Assembly (NCBI GenBank): GCA_964405235.1
Contig: CAYONG010000171.1
Coordinates: forward strand, 1 to 29,036
Direction of reading: 5' to 3'
DNA from: WS-11 sp964405235
GTDB lineage: Bacteria; Eisenbacteria; RBG-16-71-46
DNA: 29,036 bases
Shown here: in pieces, positions 15,532-23,524 of the stretch
Layout of the letters: each line of letters starts with the position of its first letter
Numbering within the stretch: the stretch's first letter is position 1
The notes under the pieces: generated by a model
What the model saw: only the letters and a program-made list of their open reading frames with translations
What the model was told of the DNA's origin: nothing
Database searches by the model: none
Program-made: the position numbers and the translations under genes

Positions 15532-16938
15532 ATGTCGCGAATGCGGCGCGTCATCTGGATGCTGACCGGGGTCGTCTTCCTCGCCCTCGTGGTCCTGGGA
15601 GCGAAGCCTCTGCGCCCCTACCGGACCACCGAGGAGATCACTCGTGTCCTCGCGGGGGGGGCACACGCGGGGGACTGCGATCAGTGCCACTCGGCGCACG
15701 GCCGTGGCCCGATCGCCTACGAGCACGCCCTCCTCGGTCCCAACGAGAACTCGCTCTGCGACGGCTGCCACAACACTCCGATGGCCGGTGGCAGTTACGC
15801 CGGAACGACTTCGTACGCGGGGTCCTCGCACGGGAGCGGCACCGGGACCATCTGGCCCGGGCCCACGCCGCCGCCGCGTACCGAGCCCGGGGCGGCCGGC
15901 AAGTGCCTGAACTGCCACGAACCGCACGGCCTGCTGGACATGACCGGGGAGATCCCCATGCTGGCCCTCAGGCGGGAGGAGTCCCTGTGCCTCGCCTGCC
16001 ATGACGGGTCGCCGGCGACCACCAACATCGGCGCCGACCTCAGCAAGCCGTTCCGGCATCCGGTCGGCACATTCACCGGCCGCCACAAGGGACCCACCGA
16101 GTCCCTGCCCGCGGATTTCGCCGTGGCCCCGCAGGACAACCGCCACGCGGAGTGCGCGGACTGCCACAATCCGCACATGGGGTCGGGCGACCGGCCGGGT
16201 CCCCCCGCTGCACCCGCGCTCTCACGGGTGAACCTCGGCGTGAGCCGCCTGCTGGTGCAGAACGGTCCCGCCGGAACGCTGCCGACCTTCACCTTCGCGA
16301 CCGGCGCCGACACGCTGAGCGCCCCGGTGGCCGAGTATCAGTTGTGCTTCAAATGCCACTCGTCGTGGACCACACAGCCGACCGGGCAGACGAATCTCGC
16401 CCTCGAGCTCAACCCGGCCAACGCGTCATACCACCCGGTCGAAGCCGTGGGTCGCGATCCGAACATCGCCGCCGGCGCCTTCGCTCCCGGCTGGAGCGCC
16501 ACCAGCCTGACCCGCTGCGGCGACTGTCATGGCAGCGACTTCGATGGCGCGCCCAGGGGACCGCACGGATCGTCGTACCGGTACATCCTGAAGCGGCCCT
16601 ATCAGGCTTCGTCCCAGCCCCGGCTGATGACGTCCGACGAGAGCTGCTTCAGCTGCCATACCTTCGATGCCTATGCGAATCCGGCCGCTCCCGAGGCCGT
16701 GCGGGGCGCCTCGCGTTTCAACGCACCGGGAGCAGGCAAGGGTCACGCGGAGCACGTGGGTGAACTGAGCGTGCCGTGCTACGCCTGCCACGTGACCCAC
16801 GGCGCACCTGCGCGCGGGCACCTCATCGTCACCGGGAGGAATCCGGGCATCACCGTCTATGCCGAGACGCCGACCGGCGGAACCTGCCAGGCGACGTGCC
16901 ACGACCCGAAGTCCTACACGGTCAACTATGCGCGATGA
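15532..16938 (+). CDS. Multiheme cytochrome c with nine CXXCH and one CX3CH site
   Basis: This 468-residue protein has an N-terminal hydrophobic segment (residues 7-23) that could be a signal peptide or an uncleaved inner-membrane anchor. CXXCH sites begin at residues 49, 76, 125, 153, 208, 272, 329, 372 and 416. A tenth, expanded site CQATCH (CX3CH) is at 452-457. Several sites are CXXCHXXH (CDQCHSAH, CLNCHEPH, CADCHNPH, CYACHVTH), typical of bis-His stacked hemes. The start follows AGAGGAG at 15519-15525. It sits between the OmcS-like gene and the beta-barrel gene and overlaps the latter by 11 nt. The natural reading is a periplasmic or barrel-embedded electron-relay cytochrome feeding the outside; this is inferred. 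Confidence 0.87.
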   Translation: MSRMRRVIWMLTGVVFLALVVLGAKPLRPYRTTEEITRVLAGGAHAGDCDQCHSAHGRGPIAYEHALLGPNENSLCDGCHNTPMAGGSYAGTTSYAGSSHGSGTGTIWPGPTPPPRTEPGAAGKCLNCHEPHGLLDMTGEIPMLALRREESLCLACHDGSPATTNIGADLSKPFRHPVGTFTGRHKGPTESLPADFAVAPQDNRHAECADCHNPHMGSGDRPGPPAAPALSRVNLGVSRLLVQNGPAGTLPTFTFATGADTLSAPVAEYQLCFKCHSSWTTQPTGQTNLALELNPANASYHPVEAVGRDPNIAAGAFAPGWSATSLTRCGDCHGSDFDGAPRGPHGSSYRYILKRPYQASSQPRLMTSDESCFSCHTFDAYANPAAPEAVRGASRFNAPGAGKGHAEHVGELSVPCYACHVTHGAPARGHLIVTGRNPGITVYAETPTGGTCQATCHDPKSYTVNYAR

Positions 16939-18577
16939 TGATGGCCGACCGGTTCTGCGCGTGTGGGTGGCGGCGATGGCGATAGCCGCCGCGCCGGCGG
17001 CCATCGGCCGTGCGGACGCCCAGACGCTGCGCGGCATGGGCGAGCTGCAGTACCAGAGCGTCGAGAGGGTCGGCTCCGGCGTGATCCGGGAGACATGGAT
17101 CAAGACGTTCGAGACGGACTACTCGCGCCGCCTTCCGGGCGCGGTCGAGCTTTCCTCCCGGTTCCGGTTCACCGAGCAGAGCATCGTCAACCAGCGCGAC
17201 CGACTGCGGGTGCCGGAAGGAAGCCTGCGTCTCGCCCACCGCAACTTCGGAGCGTCCACGGCCTACCGGCCGACCGAGACCCGGGATGCCCTGGGGCTGA
17301 CCAGCCGCCAGCAGAGCCTGACGCTGAACGGATACGCGCAGAAGCAGGGGCTCCCGAGCCTGACCGGCTCGTGGGTGCGGAGCCACCTGGACCCGAACGC
17401 CCAGGCGCGAGGGACCGCCACGATCAGCCGGAACCTCGGCGCGATCTACAACGTCCGGAGCCTGGGCCTTCGCGCCGGCTATGGGGACCGCATCCTGGAT
17501 CCGGATGGCAGTCTGTCGGCCCGGCTGGTCGAGAAACACCTGAACCTGGGGTCCGTCTCGCAGTTCCGGCTCGGGAGGGCGCCCGTCTCCTTCCAGTACG
17601 ACTTCACCCAGGGCTGGGCCGACCCGAGCGGGACGCGGGCGCAGCGGTCTCGCGCGCATACGACCGGCGCCACGAGCAGCTACCAGTTCACGAGCAAGAC
17701 CTCCAGCAGCCTGGGCTACACCTACCGGCGTTCCGGGGTCGTGGGAGTGCCCGGGAGCCTCGCTGAGGATCACAACGGCGCCCTCTCGGTGTCGCACACG
17801 CTGACCCCCGCCTTCTCCGCCTCCAGCGGCGCCGGCGTGCGCAGCGCCGCCTTCGGCGGCCGGACCCTGACCGAGCGATTCGTGACCGCCGGTGTATCCG
17901 CCCACGGCCAGGCGCGGCCGGGCTGGAGCGTGGGAGCCGCGGCGGGCCGCACCTACAACTGGCTCCCCGGGTCCAGCGCCAGGACCTCCGACAACTTCGG
18001 CTCGAATACGACCATGCGGCTCGCCCGGGGGCTGAACGTCCGCGCGGACTTCTCGCTCTCGGCCAGCGAGCGCGCCACGGGCTCCCCGAACTCGATCGGG
18101 CCCGGTCGCGAGGTTGGACTCCAGTTCGGGGCCGGGATCACGGCACAGCCGTTGCGCACCATCCACATCGACGCGAATGCCCATCGCAGCCGCGCGGGCG
18201 CCGCGACGCTGCGTGGAAGCCCCACCTCAACCGCTTACTCCGCAAGCCTCAGGCTGACCCCCTCCGCGCGGCTTCAGATGGGCGGCGGATGGAGTCTGAC
18301 CCGCGGATTCGGCAGCCGGGGCTCGACTGCGCAGACCACCTTGCTCTGGTCCCCCGGCGCCAGACTCCAACTGTCCGGAAGCTACAACCGGGCCCGACAA
18401 AACGTCACGGGCCCGATTGCCCCGGTCGCGACCCTTCAGGAGAGCTTCTCCGGTTCGGTCGCGACCGCGCTTCGCCGGGACCTCAATGCTTCGTTTCGAT
18501 ATAGTGAGTCCGGTCGTGGGCAGCCCACGCACGTGCGCCAGGTCGGTGTGACCCTGGTCCAGCGCTTTGGGAGGTAG
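16928..18577 (+). CDS. Outer-membrane beta-barrel protein, putative porin of a porin-cytochrome conduit
   Basis: This 549-residue protein has a signal peptide (about residues 8-31, ending GRADA). The rest is almost entirely alternating amphipathic strands rich in Ser, Thr, Gly and Arg, such as GAVELSSRFRFTEQ, TSSSLGYTYRRSG, ARLQMGGGWSLTRGFG and ARLQLSGSYNRARQ. It ends in a strand VRQVGVTLVQRFGR with the C-terminal aromatic position of outer-membrane barrels. ATG 16928 overlaps the upstream cytochrome gene by 11 nt; an earlier in-frame ATG at 16859 would lie inside that gene without a signal peptide. About 20-26 strands look possible. In position it matches the barrel partner of MtrA/OmaB-like cytochromes, though I saw no specific MtrB motif. 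It contains no CXXC. Confidence 0.75.
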   Translation: MRDDDGRPVLRVWVAAMAIAAAPAAIGRADAQTLRGMGELQYQSVERVGSGVIRETWIKTFETDYSRRLPGAVELSSRFRFTEQSIVNQRDRLRVPEGSLRLAHRNFGASTAYRPTETRDALGLTSRQQSLTLNGYAQKQGLPSLTGSWVRSHLDPNAQARGTATISRNLGAIYNVRSLGLRAGYGDRILDPDGSLSARLVEKHLNLGSVSQFRLGRAPVSFQYDFTQGWADPSGTRAQRSRAHTTGATSSYQFTSKTSSSLGYTYRRSGVVGVPGSLAEDHNGALSVSHTLTPAFSASSGAGVRSAAFGGRTLTERFVTAGVSAHGQARPGWSVGAAAGRTYNWLPGSSARTSDNFGSNTTMRLARGLNVRADFSLSASERATGSPNSIGPGREVGLQFGAGITAQPLRTIHIDANAHRSRAGAATLRGSPTSTAYSASLRLTPSARLQMGGGWSLTRGFGSRGSTAQTTLLWSPGARLQLSGSYNRARQNVTGPIAPVATLQESFSGSVATALRRDLNASFRYSESGRGQPTHVRQVGVTLVQRFGR

Positions 18578-18578
18578 C

Positions 18579-19169
18579 GTGTCGACGAAGCGCCTGTCCG
18601 CCGCCTGCGTTGCATGGCTGGGCCTGGCCCTGCTCTCGGTCTCGTGCGCTCCGGCCATCCGGGTGTACGTGAACCCCGAGGCCGACCCCGCCTTCTATCG
18701 GAAGATCGCGGTGATGCCCTTCGCCGACATGAGCTCGACATCCATGGCCGGGGCCCGCGTCACGCGCGCCTTCGTCACCGAGTTGATCATGACCGATCGC
18801 TTCGAGATCGTTCAGCCGGAGGATTTCACCAGCACGATCCACCGGATGGGGATCTTCAAGGGTCAGGATGGCACCTACGACCCCGAGAAGCTCAAGAACG
18901 CGGCCGCGCAGTTGGGGGTCACGGGCATCCTTCGAGGCGCCGTGACCGAGTATCACATGGGCCGGACCGACAGTGGCGACATCCCGGTGGTGACGTTCGA
19001 CGCGGAGTTGCTGGACGTCGGCACCGGCAAGGTCGTCTGGCGGTCCACGATCTCGAAACGGGGGAAAGGCCGTGTGTCCATCGTCGGCACGGGCACCCGC
19101 TCGCTGGGACTGCTCACTCAGCAGGCGTGCAGGGAACTCGTGGCCCAGCTCACCAAGAGGTCCATCTGA
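18579..19169 (+). CDS. CsgG/LpoB-like outer-membrane lipoprotein
   Basis: This is a 196-residue lipoprotein. GTG 18579 follows GGGAGG at 18569-18574 and begins a short signal peptide ending LLSVSC (Cys at residue 23). The mature part has the fold pattern of the CsgG/LpoB/TolB-N group: KIAVMPFADMSST, then ARVTRAFVTELIMTDRFEIVQPEDF, AAQLGVTGILRGAVTEY, and VVTFDAELLDVGTGKVVWRSTI. CsgG forms the curli secretion pore, whereas other relatives are periplasmic assembly factors. It lies 1 nt after the barrel gene. Being next to a filament-forming cytochrome, a secretion or assembly role like that of the channel-like OscEFG proteins of Geobacter is plausible, but no transmembrane hairpins were identified that would prove a pore. 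Confidence 0.75.
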   Translation: MSTKRLSAACVAWLGLALLSVSCAPAIRVYVNPEADPAFYRKIAVMPFADMSSTSMAGARVTRAFVTELIMTDRFEIVQPEDFTSTIHRMGIFKGQDGTYDPEKLKNAAAQLGVTGILRGAVTEYHMGRTDSGDIPVVTFDAELLDVGTGKVVWRSTISKRGKGRVSIVGTGTRSLGLLTQQACRELVAQLTKRSI

Positions 19170-19171
19170 CC

Positions 19172-19804
19172 GTGTCCCGTCTCGGCGTACCTCTGACGAG
19201 GAGCCTGTGGCTCGCGGGGGCTCTCTGCGTCGCCCTGCTCTGCACCGCCGGCGCCCCGGCGGTCCGCCGCTCGGTCGGCGGCACGGTGCCGCCGGACCGC
19301 CCGCGCGCCGCGTTGATGCCGTTCGAGAATCTCGCCGGCCGCGAGGAACAGAGCCAGCTCTTCACCAAGGTCTTCTTCGCCCATCTGGTCGCGAGCGGGG
19401 CGCTCGAGATGGTGGACCCCGCGCAGGTCGAGGCCGCCATGGAATCACTCGGCATCCGCGCGACCGGGTCCATGACGAGCGCGGAGGTGCGGGCGATGGC
19501 GGACACCCTTCATGCCTCCTACCTGCTGCTGGGCAGCGTCCTCGAGAGCGGCTCGGTCCAGACGCCCAACGGACCGGTGCCGTCGGTCGGCGCGGCGCTG
19601 CGGCTCGTGCAGGCCGCAAGCGGCCGGGTACCCTGGGCGGGGGTCCACTTCAGATCCGGTGAAGACCGGGAAACGGTGTTCGGCTGGGGCCGGGTCGTGA
19701 GCACGGAGCGCCTGATATCTGAGCTCGCGGCGGACATGCTGCGTGACTTCAGGGAAGCCGGGGTCCGCGATGCCCGCGTGCCCCGAACGGAGAAGACACC
19801 ATGA
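19172..19804 (+). CDS. Second CsgG/FlgO-like exported envelope protein
   Basis: This 210-residue protein starts at GTG 19172, two bases after the previous stop. It has an N-terminal signal segment (SLWLAGALCVALLCTAGAPAV). Its body repeats the neighbour's architecture: RAALMPFENLAG, LFTKVFFAHLVASGALEMVDPAQVEAAM, MADTLHASYLLLGSVLES, and ALRLVQAASGRVPWAG. The two look like diverged paralogues. The Cys in ALLC does not form a good lipobox (Leu at -1), so it may be soluble periplasmic rather than lipidated. The last four bases overlap the next gene (ATGA). Its role is inferred as a partner of the preceding protein in assembly of the extracellular cytochrome system. Confidence 0.65.
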   Translation: MSRLGVPLTRSLWLAGALCVALLCTAGAPAVRRSVGGTVPPDRPRAALMPFENLAGREEQSQLFTKVFFAHLVASGALEMVDPAQVEAAMESLGIRATGSMTSAEVRAMADTLHASYLLLGSVLESGSVQTPNGPVPSVGAALRLVQAASGRVPWAGVHFRSGEDRETVFGWGRVVSTERLISELAADMLRDFREAGVRDARVPRTEKTP

Positions 19805-20325
19805 GACGCGGAATTTGGATCGGACTCCTGATCGGCATGCTTGTCGTCTCGTGGGCGCACGGTGAGGCGAAGGCGCCCGCCGGGACCCGCGGACCGCGGT
19901 TGGATTCGGTGACGCTCGGGATACGGCACCGCGTCTTCCAGGACTTCCGTGACATGCAGCAGGTGAAGTTGAATCAGGATTTCCTCCTCGGGGACACCGA
20001 GTACTCGGCCCGGGTGATCCAGTACCTGCCCGATTTTCAGATGGACCTCGAGCGCCGCAAGGTGTTCTCGCTGACGGATGAGCCCCGCAACCCGGCGTTC
20101 AGGGTGGTGGTGCGCAAGAACAAGGTTCCGCACGACACGAGTTGGGCGTTCCTCAAGAGCCCGCCGCACTTCGGGGCAAGGTCCTACTTCGCGTTTCAGG
20201 TCCTGCGGATCGACTTCGTCGGCGCTCCGCCCCTGCTCGTCGACTCGTCGCTCGTCGCGCCACCCGCGTCCGGCACGTCGCAGTCGGCACCCCCGGCGAC
20301 GAAGGGCTCCACGACGAGGCGATGA
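19801..20325 (+). CDS. Small exported protein of unknown family in the cytochrome operon
   Basis: This 174-residue protein has a signal peptide (residues 1-22, IWIGLLIGMLVVSWAHG) and one compact mostly-beta domain (about residues 35-140). A Ser/Pro/Ala-rich, basic tail follows. I did not recognise a family with confidence. The stretch FLLGDTEYSARVIQYLPDFQMDLERRKVFSLTDEPRNPAFRVVV is loosely reminiscent of the periplasmic domain of ResB/Ccs1 cytochrome maturation proteins, which also read GD..v.v..F.PDF followed by S...PxNPA. There are no cysteines. It overlaps both neighbours by ATGA, so it is made together with the 42-heme cytochrome. A role as chaperone or scaffold for cytochromes is a guess from context. 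Confidence 0.7.
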   Translation: MRRGIWIGLLIGMLVVSWAHGEAKAPAGTRGPRLDSVTLGIRHRVFQDFRDMQQVKLNQDFLLGDTEYSARVIQYLPDFQMDLERRKVFSLTDEPRNPAFRVVVRKNKVPHDTSWAFLKSPPHFGARSYFAFQVLRIDFVGAPPLLVDSSLVAPPASGTSQSAPPATKGSTTRR

Positions 20326-23300
20326 TGCGATCTTCATGGCCGGTGCGCGCCCTGGCGACGACGGCGCTCCTCGCCGCGTCACTGCTGCTGGTGCTCTCGA
20401 GCGTGGACGCCGCGAAACCGAAACCCAGACCCGCGCCAGCGGGCCGGCCCTGCTACGACTGCCACAAGGAGGCGAAGCAGGAGTACACGACCAGGAAGTT
20501 CGTGCACGCCCCGGTCGCCAGGACCGATTGCGCCGCCTGCCACGAGCGCCACGGCTTCGCCCAGAAGCTTGTCCTCACGAAGTCGGTCCCTGAGCTCTGC
20601 TTCGACTGTCACGGGGATCTGAAGACGGTCGCGAAGGCCGAGCACCCGCATACCGCCTTCGACCAGGGCACGTGCCTCGCGTGCCACGATCCGCACGCCA
20701 GCAACCAGAAGCACCTGGGCCGCGAGGGGGGCCCGCAGGCTTCCTGCTTCGTGTGCCACCCGGCCGCCGCCGAGCAGGCCAAGAAGCCGAACGTCCATGC
20801 GGTCTTCGCCAGCGGCGATTGCTACGCGTGCCACGACGCCCACGGATCGAAGAACGACGGCCTGCTGCGGGCCACCGGGGATGGACTGTGCGTCACCTGC
20901 CACAAGCCGGCGGAGACCGGGGCGAAACACGCGAACGTCGCAACCGGCGGGCTCGTGTGCCTCGACTGCCACGATCCGCACGCCTCGACGGCGGCGCACC
21001 TGAAACGCGAGCGGGCGCACGCGCCAGTCGCCGAGGGCAACTGTCAGGCATGCCACGAGCTGGAGGGCGACAAGCCGGTCGCCAAGCTCACGGCGACGCC
21101 GCCCGAGTTGTGCCTCAACTGTCACTCCGACGTGGGTGACACCTCCAAGAAGTCCCATTCGCATCCGCCCGCTGCCGGCGGCGACTGCCTCCAGTGCCAC
21201 AGCCCGCACCGCGGCGTGGCCCGGGGCCTCCTCAAGGCGAAGCCGGCCGAGCTGTGCGGGCAGTGCCACGAGCAGGTCGGGAAGGATCTCAAGCAGCCGG
21301 TCGTCCACAAGGCCTTCGCCGCCGGCGACTGCGCCGGATGCCACGAGGCCCACGGCTCGGACCGGCAGCACCTCGTCAAGAGCGATGACGGCGCCATGTG
21401 CCTCACCTGCCACAAGGGCCTCGGGGAACGCGCTACGGCTGCCACGGGCACGCATCCTCCGTTCGCCAAGAAGGACTGCCTGCGCTGCCACCAGCCGCAC
21501 GCCGGGACCGAGCCGCGCCTGCTCAAGAAGGACATGTCCTCGCTGTGCCGCACCTGCCACGGCGATCTGACGCAGAAGCTCGCCGGGCTCGAGGCCCATC
21601 CGCCCTTCCGATCGGGTCAGTGTGCCGCCTGCCATTCATCGCACCAGTCCGACCAACCCCACCTGCTCCGCGACACGCCGGTCAAGGTCTGCACCTCGTG
21701 CCACTCGCTCGTCCCACCCCGGGTCGAACACCCCCACACCCCGGTCGCCGAGGGGCAGTGCCTCACCTGCCATGGCGCTCACGGCGGGAAGACCACGCGG
21801 CTGCTCACGACCGCCGGGCCGGCGTTGTGCACCGGGTGCCATACCGACATCGCCGCGAAGATCCAAGGCCCCAACGCGCACACCCCGGCCGCGGCCGGCC
21901 GCTGCGAAGCCTGCCACGAGCCGCACGGCGGCAATCGCAAGGCCTTCCTGCGCAAGGAACCCAACGCGCTGTGCGGCGAATGCCACGCGGCGGTGGGCAA
22001 GGAGGGCGGTACCGTGCACTCGCCCGTGGACCAGGGCGAATGCCTCTCGTGCCACGATCCGCACGGTGGTGTGGCCGCACCGGCGCTGGTCAAGAAGACC
22101 CCGGCGCTGTGCGCCGACTGCCACGAACTCACCGATCAGCGTCTGCGCGAACGACACGGCGGCGCGGCGCTCACCGAGGCCAAGTGCATGGGCTGCCACG
22201 CCCCTCATGCCTCGGTGTCGGCCGGCCTGCTCTCGCCACGCTCGCATCCGGGCTTCGGGGACGAGAATTGCTCGACGTGTCACGCGGCCGGGCAGCCGCC
22301 GGGCGCGAAGAGCACGCTTGCCCCCGTGGCCCAGCTCTGCAACCAGTGCCACAATATATCCAGGCCCAAGTCCGAGACCGCCAGGGTCCACGCGCCCGTG
22401 AAGCAGGGCGAGTGCCTGACCTGCCACACGCCGCACTCTTCGTCGCGTGCCGCCCTGCTGCTCAGTGAGCCGCAGCGGCTGTGCAGCAGCTGTCACGCGG
22501 CCGTTGCGAAGGAGGCCGCGCAGTCGCACGGACATCCTCCCGCGTCCAAGGGGGAATGCTCGGCCTGCCACGAGCCCCACCAGTCCTCGACCGCCGGTCT
22601 GCTCAAGCGGAGCACGCGCGAGCTATGCGGCACCTGCCACGCGGACCTCATGAAGCGCATCGCAGCCGGGAAGCCCCACGCGCCGGCGGCCATGGGCATG
22701 TGCCTCACGTGTCACGCGGGCCACGGCTCCGAGCACCGCGGCATGACGCGCCAGTCGGGCGCCGCCCTGTGCGCCAAGTGCCACTCGATCGAGAAGCTCG
22801 GGCTGGTCGCGAAGCACAAGGGCTTCACGCTCGCCGGCGCGGACTGCGCGGGCTGTCACGATCCGCACGTGGGGGCGACCGCCGCCAGCAAGCTCATCCC
22901 GGCGTATTCCCACCGGCCGTTCGCCCAGGGCAAGTGCGCCGAGTGCCACGGGCAGAAGTTGACCGGGGCGACCGTCGAGTCGACACCCGACCTCTGCCTG
23001 CGCTGCCACGAGCCCAAGCGCGCCTGGCTCACGGCGCCGGTCGTGCACGCTCCGCTCCAAGGCCGGCAGTCGTGCCTGGCCTGTCACCGGCCGCACGCGG
23101 CGGGATCGGCTTCGCTGCTCGATCGCCCGGGCGATGGCCTGTGCTTCAGCTGTCACGACCGGAAACCGTTCCAACGCAAGAACGTCCATGCCGCGCTGCA
23201 GTCGGGCTGCCTGACCTGCCACAATCCGCACGCCGCGGACAAGAAGAAGCTCCTCCTCGACGACGTCAACGCGGTCTGCAAGCAGTGTCACGGAGACACC

Positions 23301-23477
23301 GCCAAACACTTCCACAAGCTGGACGGCATCACGGATCCCCGGACCAACGAGGCCGTCTCGTGCGTGTCGTGCCATCTGCCGCATTCGAGCGACGAGAAGT
23401 CGCTGCTCGCCTACGAGGGGACCCGTGAGCTCTGCATCCAGTGCCACGATCCCACGATGGGTCGGAAGAAGCCGTAA
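20322..23477 (+). CDS. Giant c-type cytochrome with 42 CXXCH heme sites
   Basis: This exported protein has 1051 residues and 42 canonical CXXCH motifs by my count, one per 25 residues. It begins with a signal peptide (about residues 8-35) and has no other domain. The body is about 20 copies of a 45-55 residue double-heme unit. Each contains LLxxxPxxLCxxCH, about 15 residues, HxPxxxGxCxxCHxPHxS, which is the doubled-CXXCH type. ATG 20322 overlaps the preceding stop; ATG 20325 is an alternative. No membrane anchor or lipobox is seen, so it is periplasmic or extracellular. As a chain of closely packed bis-His hemes it could span the periplasm or carry charge outside the cell. It is the last gene on the + strand before a convergent neighbour. 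Confidence 0.92.
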   Translation: MMRSSWPVRALATTALLAASLLLVLSSVDAAKPKPRPAPAGRPCYDCHKEAKQEYTTRKFVHAPVARTDCAACHERHGFAQKLVLTKSVPELCFDCHGDLKTVAKAEHPHTAFDQGTCLACHDPHASNQKHLGREGGPQASCFVCHPAAAEQAKKPNVHAVFASGDCYACHDAHGSKNDGLLRATGDGLCVTCHKPAETGAKHANVATGGLVCLDCHDPHASTAAHLKRERAHAPVAEGNCQACHELEGDKPVAKLTATPPELCLNCHSDVGDTSKKSHSHPPAAGGDCLQCHSPHRGVARGLLKAKPAELCGQCHEQVGKDLKQPVVHKAFAAGDCAGCHEAHGSDRQHLVKSDDGAMCLTCHKGLGERATAATGTHPPFAKKDCLRCHQPHAGTEPRLLKKDMSSLCRTCHGDLTQKLAGLEAHPPFRSGQCAACHSSHQSDQPHLLRDTPVKVCTSCHSLVPPRVEHPHTPVAEGQCLTCHGAHGGKTTRLLTTAGPALCTGCHTDIAAKIQGPNAHTPAAAGRCEACHEPHGGNRKAFLRKEPNALCGECHAAVGKEGGTVHSPVDQGECLSCHDPHGGVAAPALVKKTPALCADCHELTDQRLRERHGGAALTEAKCMGCHAPHASVSAGLLSPRSHPGFGDENCSTCHAAGQPPGAKSTLAPVAQLCNQCHNISRPKSETARVHAPVKQGECLTCHTPHSSSRAALLLSEPQRLCSSCHAAVAKEAAQSHGHPPASKGECSACHEPHQSSTAGLLKRSTRELCGTCHADLMKRIAAGKPHAPAAMGMCLTCHAGHGSEHRGMTRQSGAALCAKCHSIEKLGLVAKHKGFTLAGADCAGCHDPHVGATAASKLIPAYSHRPFAQGKCAECHGQKLTGATVESTPDLCLRCHEPKRAWLTAPVVHAPLQGRQSCLACHRPHAAGSASLLDRPGDGLCFSCHDRKPFQRKNVHAALQSGCLTCHNPHAADKKKLLLDDVNAVCKQCHGDTAKHFHKLDGITDPRTNEAVSCVSCHLPHSSDEKSLLAYEGTRELCIQCHDPTMGRKKP

Positions 23478-23492
23478 GGTGAGGCGCCGCCG

Positions 23493-23517
23493 CACCCGGT
23501 GACCCGGACCTCGGGTG
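23493..23517. terminator. Weak hairpin between convergent genes
   Basis: In the 47-bp gap between the 42-heme gene and the opposing DUF2723 gene, CACCCG (23493-23498) can pair with CGGGTG (23512-23517). Alternatively ACCCG-GACCT-CGGGT can form inside it. There is no T-tract on either strand, so terminator function is only suggested by position. Confidence 0.3.
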
Positions 23518-23524
23518 CCCGGCG

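Noticed and set aside
20142..20321. 60-residue N-terminal extension of the 42-heme cytochrome
   Set aside because: It overlaps the 19801-20325 gene out of frame and would place the signal peptide inside the protein.
20322..23477. Tandem repeats at DNA level that might signal a CRISPR or satellite
   Set aside because: The periodicity (about 75 bp per heme) comes from CXXCH codons in a single open frame; spacers are coding and diverged.
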